Shown piece after piece: positions 60,847 through 64,000 of a stretch of DNA of 64,000 nt. Numbering within the stretch: position 1 is the first letter of the stretch; the number at the start of each line of letters is the position of its first letter. Below the pieces are notes generated by a model, which saw nothing but the letters and a program-made list of their open reading frames with translations, was not told the origin of the DNA and made no database searches. Origin of the DNA: Ferruginibacter sp. (GTDB lineage Bacteria > Bacteroidota > Bacteroidia > Chitinophagales > Chitinophagaceae). The stretch covers positions 62,001 through 126,000 of the forward strand of contig NZ_JAQBNR010000024.1 of assembly GCF_028288465.1 (NCBI RefSeq). Direction: 5' to 3'. A program made the translations under genes and the position numbers.

Positions 60847-62586
60847 ATGGGCGATAGTTTGCAAATTAAAAAACAACCCAAACAATACGATGCAGTTATT
60901 GTTGGTTCAGGTGCCGGTGGCGGCATGGCGGCTTATGTGCTTGCCAATGCAGGTTTAAAGGTTTGCCTTTTAGAGGCAGGCGCTAATTTTGATCCTGCCA
61001 TCCATTCCTCACAATTAAAAAATCCATGGGAATCTGCCCGTCGTGGTGCAAGCACCAAGTTCCGCCCATTTGGCGATTTTGATGGCTGTTACCATGGCTG
61101 GGATATCGAGGGCGAACCCTTTACCCATGCCCCCGGCGATAAATGGGAATGGTGGCGTGCACGCATGGTAGGTGGCCGTACCAATCACTGGGGAAGAATT
61201 TCGTTGCGTTTTGGACCCAATGATTTTAAACACAAAAGTATCGATGGCTTGGGTGATGACTGGCCAATTAGCTATGAAGATGTAAAACCCTATTACGATA
61301 AGATTGATAAAATGATCGGTGTGTTTGGCACCAATGAAGGATTGCCCAACGATCCGGATGGTTTTTTTCTGCCACCTCCCAAACCCAGGTTGCACGAAAT
61401 TTTTATAAAAAATGCGGCTACCAGCGCTGGCATCCCGGTTATTCCTTCCCGCTTGTCAATTCTCACCAAACCAATTAATAAGGATCGTGGGGCATGTTTT
61501 TTTTGCGCCCAATGTGGCCGTAGCTGCAAAGTATATGGCGATTTTTCTTCTTCGTCTGTTTTAATAAAACCAGCCGTTGCTACCGGTAATGTGGACCTTA
61601 TTACCAACGCAATGGCAAGAGAGGTTATGACCAATGCGGCAGGTCTTGCCACCGGTGTTTCATATGTGTTGAAAGATGATATGCAGGAATACCAGGTGCA
61701 GGGTAAAGTGGTGATTCTTGCAGCCAGCGCCTGCGAAAGTGCAAGGCTGATGCTGAACTCAAAATCTGCTGCACACCCCAATGGCCTTGGTAACTCAAGT
61801 AACGTGGTGGGTAAATATTTGCATGATTCAACTGGTGCTGCAATGGGTGGCTATTTACCAAAATTGTTTGGCCGTAAACGCTACAATGAAGACGGTGTTG
61901 GTGGAATGCATGTATATACGCCGTGGTGGGGAGATAATAAAAAGCTGGATTTTGCCCGCGGTTACCACATTGAATATTGGGGAGGTATGGAACAACCTGC
62001 ATACGGTTTTGGTATGGGCGTACAAGGCCAGAATGGTAAAGTGCCGATCAATGGCAAAACAAAAGAAGCCGGTGGCTATGGCGCTTCCTTAAAAGAAGAC
62101 CAGCGTTACTTATATGGCGCTTCTGTTGGTATGGCTGGTCGCGGCGAGGCTTTAGCGCTGGCAAGCAATTATTGCGAAATTGATCCTAATGTGGTGGATA
62201 AATTTGGTATTCCTGTATTGCGTTTTAATACCAAATACAGCAGCCAGGAAGTGAACCAGGCCAAGCACATGAAAGAATCTTTCAGGGAAATTATGCATAA
62301 GATGGGCGCTGTAATTACCTGGGGCGATGACAATGCCGACAATCAATATGGCCTTGCCAACCCTGGAAATATCATTCACGAAGCCGGTACCATACGCATG
62401 GGAGATGATAAAAAAACTTCCGCTCTAAATAAATGGAGCCAGGCACATGATTGCAAAAATTTATTCAATGTGGATGGGGGTCAGTTTGTATCGCAGGGAG
62501 ATAAAAACATTACCTGGACTATCCTGGCTTTATCTATGAGAGCAAGTGAATATATTGTTGATCAGTTGAAAAAACAGAATATTTAA
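60847..62586 (+). CDS. GMC-family FAD oxidoreductase (large subunit of a membrane dehydrogenase)
   Basis: A 579-residue glucose-methanol-choline oxidoreductase. FAD-binding [13 protein letters not shown] (residues about 18-30), LEAG near 44, and the GGRTNHWGR segment near 108-116 mark the N-terminal domain. The C-terminal end has HEAGTIRMG and [14 protein letters not shown], where the catalytic histidine/asparagine pair sits. A CxxCGRSCK cluster near 219-226 may bind a further group. It is paired with a gluconate 2-dehydrogenase subunit 3 gene 143 bp downstream, so it probably oxidises a sugar or polyol and donates electrons to the membrane. Substrate unknown. Confidence 0.88.
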   Translation: MGDSLQIKKQPKQYDAVIVGSGAGGGMAAYVLANAGLKVCLLEAGANFDPAIHSSQLKNPWESARRGASTKFRPFGDFDGCYHGWDIEGEPFTHAPGDKWEWWRARMVGGRTNHWGRISLRFGPNDFKHKSIDGLGDDWPISYEDVKPYYDKIDKMIGVFGTNEGLPNDPDGFFLPPPKPRLHEIFIKNAATSAGIPVIPSRLSILTKPINKDRGACFFCAQCGRSCKVYGDFSSSSVLIKPAVATGNVDLITNAMAREVMTNAAGLATGVSYVLKDDMQEYQVQGKVVILAASACESARLMLNSKSAAHPNGLGNSSNVVGKYLHDSTGAAMGGYLPKLFGRKRYNEDGVGGMHVYTPWWGDNKKLDFARGYHIEYWGGMEQPAYGFGMGVQGQNGKVPINGKTKEAGGYGASLKEDQRYLYGASVGMAGRGEALALASNYCEIDPNVVDKFGIPVLRFNTKYSSQEVNQAKHMKESFREIMHKMGAVITWGDDNADNQYGLANPGNIIHEAGTIRMGDDKKTSALNKWSQAHDCKNLFNVDGGQFVSQGDKNITWTILALSMRASEYIVDQLKKQNI

Positions 62587-62645
62587 ATTGGGGCAAGTAC
62601 TTCAATTTGAGGGCTGAAGTTCAATTGAAATAATACAGTACAAGA

Positions 62646-62682
62646 GGGCTGATCAACGATAATGATGATTGTTGATCAGCCC
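62646..62682 (+). other. Stem-loop between the dehydrogenase subunit genes
   Basis: A 12-base-pair perfect stem GGGCTGATCAAC / GTTGATCAGCCC with a 13-base loop, followed seven bases later by a run of eight T. This is the shape of a rho-independent terminator, but it lies inside an operon, before the subunit 3 gene. It could be an attenuator or a processing site setting the ratio of the two subunits. Confidence 0.6.
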
Positions 62683-62729
62683 GGACAATTTTTTTTAATA
62701 CTGCATAAATAATTTATAAAAATATTTTT

Positions 62730-63401
62730 ATGGACAGACGTAAATCGATCAAAGCTTTATTAGTCGGCACGGCAGCTACCGGTGTGTTAATAGAGAGTTG
62801 TAACCCAACCGATAAAAAAGCGGCTACGGCTACGATAACAGAACCCGCAGCAGCAGTAGATTTGAGCCGTACAAAGGAAGAACTGGAAGTAATAAAAAAA
62901 CTGAATGAGCAAATCTTTTTTACTAAAGAAGAAATGGCTACCATCACCATTCTTTCAGATATTATTATACCAAAAGATGCCGTAAGTGGCAGCGCTACGG
63001 ATGCCAAAGTACCAGAGTTTATTGAATTTATTGTAAAAGATATGCCTGAACACCAGGTACCCATGCGGGGTGGATTACGTTGGTTGCAGATTGAATCGCT
63101 GAAACGCTTTGAAAAATCGTTCAACGATATTGACGAAAAACAACGCTTAGCCATTGTGGATGATATTGCCTATCCGAACAAAGTAAAGCCGGGCATGCAA
63201 CCAGGTGTTTCGTTTTTTAATTTGATGAGAGACCTTACTTGTACCGGGTTTTATACTTCAGAAATTGGAGTTACAGACATCGGTTACCAGGGCAATAAAC
63301 CCAACCAATGGAACGGTGTACCGGATGATGTATTAAAACAGTACAATGTGGCTTACACGGAGAAAGAACTGAAGGAATGTGTAAGTTTTGATAAGGCCTA
63401 G
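62730..63401 (+). CDS. Gluconate 2-dehydrogenase subunit 3-like protein
   Basis: A 223-residue protein of the gluconate 2-dehydrogenase subunit 3 family, small partner of GMC dehydrogenases. The N-terminus MDRRKSIKALLVGTAATGVLIESC has a twin-arginine-type R-R and a lipobox-like ESC, so it may be exported by Tat and lipid-anchored, carrying the cofactor-free partner along. The conserved FTKEEMATITILSDIIIP and the helical middle are present. It is presumed to aid export or maturation of the catalytic subunit. Co-transcribed downstream of the GMC gene, past an intercistronic hairpin. Confidence 0.85.
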   Translation: MDRRKSIKALLVGTAATGVLIESCNPTDKKAATATITEPAAAVDLSRTKEELEVIKKLNEQIFFTKEEMATITILSDIIIPKDAVSGSATDAKVPEFIEFIVKDMPEHQVPMRGGLRWLQIESLKRFEKSFNDIDEKQRLAIVDDIAYPNKVKPGMQPGVSFFNLMRDLTCTGFYTSEIGVTDIGYQGNKPNQWNGVPDDVLKQYNVAYTEKELKECVSFDKA

Positions 63402-63509
63402 CGTAGAATAGTCCATGAATAAGGGGAACTTGATGACAAGGCCTGGCAATCATGAAAGCTGATATTTTTTCGTATTGTTGTCAGCACTTCAATAATAAAG
63501 TATAAAAAC

Positions 63510-63538
63510 GGGGAATGACCTTTGTTGGATTATTCCCC
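63510..63538 (+). terminator. Terminator of the dehydrogenase operon
   Basis: Seven-base-pair stem GGGGAAT / ATTCCCC with a 15-base loop, followed by a T-rich run. It lies about 108 bases after the subunit 3 stop codon. Confidence 0.75.
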
Positions 63539-63605
63539 ATTTTCTTTTCTGTAAAAACTTGTCAGTGAAAGGCAGCTTTAATTCAAGTCATCCGTGTTCC
63601 TGGCG

Positions 63606-64000
63606 TTAATCGTTCAACGCCGAATAAGCCATTACTTTAAATTTATCTGCCAGTTCTCCATGACTGGTATTAAGTAATTGCCTGTAAAATACAATCACCA
63701 TCTTTTCTTTGGGGTCTACCCAATAAGAAGTTTTAAAAGCGCCGCCCCAGCTGAATGTTCCGACCTGCGACGGGTTAGTCCCACTCCCCTTCTCTGTAAC
63801 CACCGAGAAACCGAGACCAAATTTATCATTGCCAAATGGCACGTCGCCAATCTGGTTCATTGTCATTATTCTCACCGTATTACGGCTCAATATTCTTTTA
63901 CCATTGTAAATACCCCCGTTTAGCATCATTTGCAAAAACACTGCATAATCATAGGCGGTAGAAGACAGACCGGCGCCACCTGAAAAATAAGTTTTCTTAC
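63606..64000 (-). CDS. Class-C beta-lactamase-like serine hydrolase, C-terminal part (cut by window end)
   Basis: The reading frame runs to the window edge, so only the last 131 residues are seen. They resemble the beta-lactamase (class C) / serine hydrolase family: GGAGLSSTAYDYAVFLQMM, then KFGLGFSVV and the HTG-equivalent box region in FSWGGAFKTSYWVDPKEKMV. Such secreted or lipoprotein hydrolases are esterases or penicillin-binding-like enzymes in Bacteroidota. The catalytic S-x-x-K lies outside the window. A first in-frame ATG inside the window (63941) is not the start. Confidence 0.85.
   Translation of the reverse strand, partial: KKTYFSGGAGLSSTAYDYAVFLQMMLNGGIYNGKRILSRNTVRIMTMNQIGDVPFGNDKFGLGFSVVTEKGSGTNPSQVGTFSWGGAFKTSYWVDPKEKMVIVFYRQLLNTSHGELADKFKVMAYSALND

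Overview
The window looks like a chromosomal segment of a Bacteroidota bacterium, most likely of the Chitinophagaceae type. Reasons: AT-rich intergenic DNA; little Shine-Dalgarno signal; several -7 elements of the TAnnTTTG type used by the Bacteroidota primary sigma factor; type IX secretion (T9SS) C-terminal sorting domains; a TonB-dependent receptor; a FISUMP lipoprotein; an M56/BlaI pair; the long Bacteroidota forms of PurM and FtsE; and a GMC oxidoreductase paired with a gluconate-dehydrogenase subunit 3. No tRNA, rRNA, insertion sequence, prophage or CRISPR array was seen.

Layout. 0.2-4.1 kb: a membrane protein, then a three-gene surface-polysaccharide operon (sugar oxidoreductase and two glycosyltransferases). 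4.1-8.2 kb: ftsE, then a BlaI repressor behind a two-site operator and a large M56 peptidase / amidase / TonB-C fusion whose last domain is frameshifted. 8.2-17 kb: housekeeping genes (purM, ribF, holA, smc) with small stress-type membrane proteins; this part is dense in short arrays of 7-bp repeats, two of them inside the coding regions of purM and ribF. 17-20.4 kb: small secreted or membrane proteins, including a DUF2846-like protein interrupted by an in-frame TGA. 20.5-24.1 kb: an unusual operon of two D-Ala-D-Ala-ligase-like ATP-grasp enzymes (one fused to a SET methyltransferase domain) and a lone six-helix ABC membrane domain. This is the best candidate for an undescribed biosynthetic system. 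24.5-30.4 kb: a di-haem peroxidase, a FISUMP lipoprotein, a 970-bp gene-free stretch, small proteins and an apparently exported aminotransferase.

30.6-41.6 kb is a leftward copper/silver resistance operon: HYC_CC_PP protein, heavy-metal-binding-domain (HMBD) protein, DUF3347 lipoprotein, CusA split into two polypeptides by one in-frame TGA, a TolC-type channel, two CusB-type adaptors and a CPH-type P1B ATPase. Six copies of the HMBD motif are spread over four of its proteins, which suggests a periplasmic metal relay. 41.8-54.6 kb: phospholipase-D-like synthase, universal stress protein, DUF433/DUF5615 toxin-antitoxin pair, TauE exporter, TonB receptor with a small partner, ferredoxin-like membrane protein, DUF2490 protein, AspT-type transporter and GTP-PEP carboxykinase. 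54.9-64 kb: two T9SS cargo proteins (one an M43 metalloprotease), a chagasin-type inhibitor, a cytoplasmic alpha-amylase, the GMC/subunit 3 dehydrogenase pair and the end of a class-C beta-lactamase-like hydrolase cut by the window edge.

Three genes in the window are interrupted (two by in-frame TGA, one by a one-base frameshift) although the protein sequence on both sides still matches its family. These may be recent mutations, population variants, assembly errors or real recoding/reinitiation. Functional calls rest on motif recognition by eye; no database search was run.
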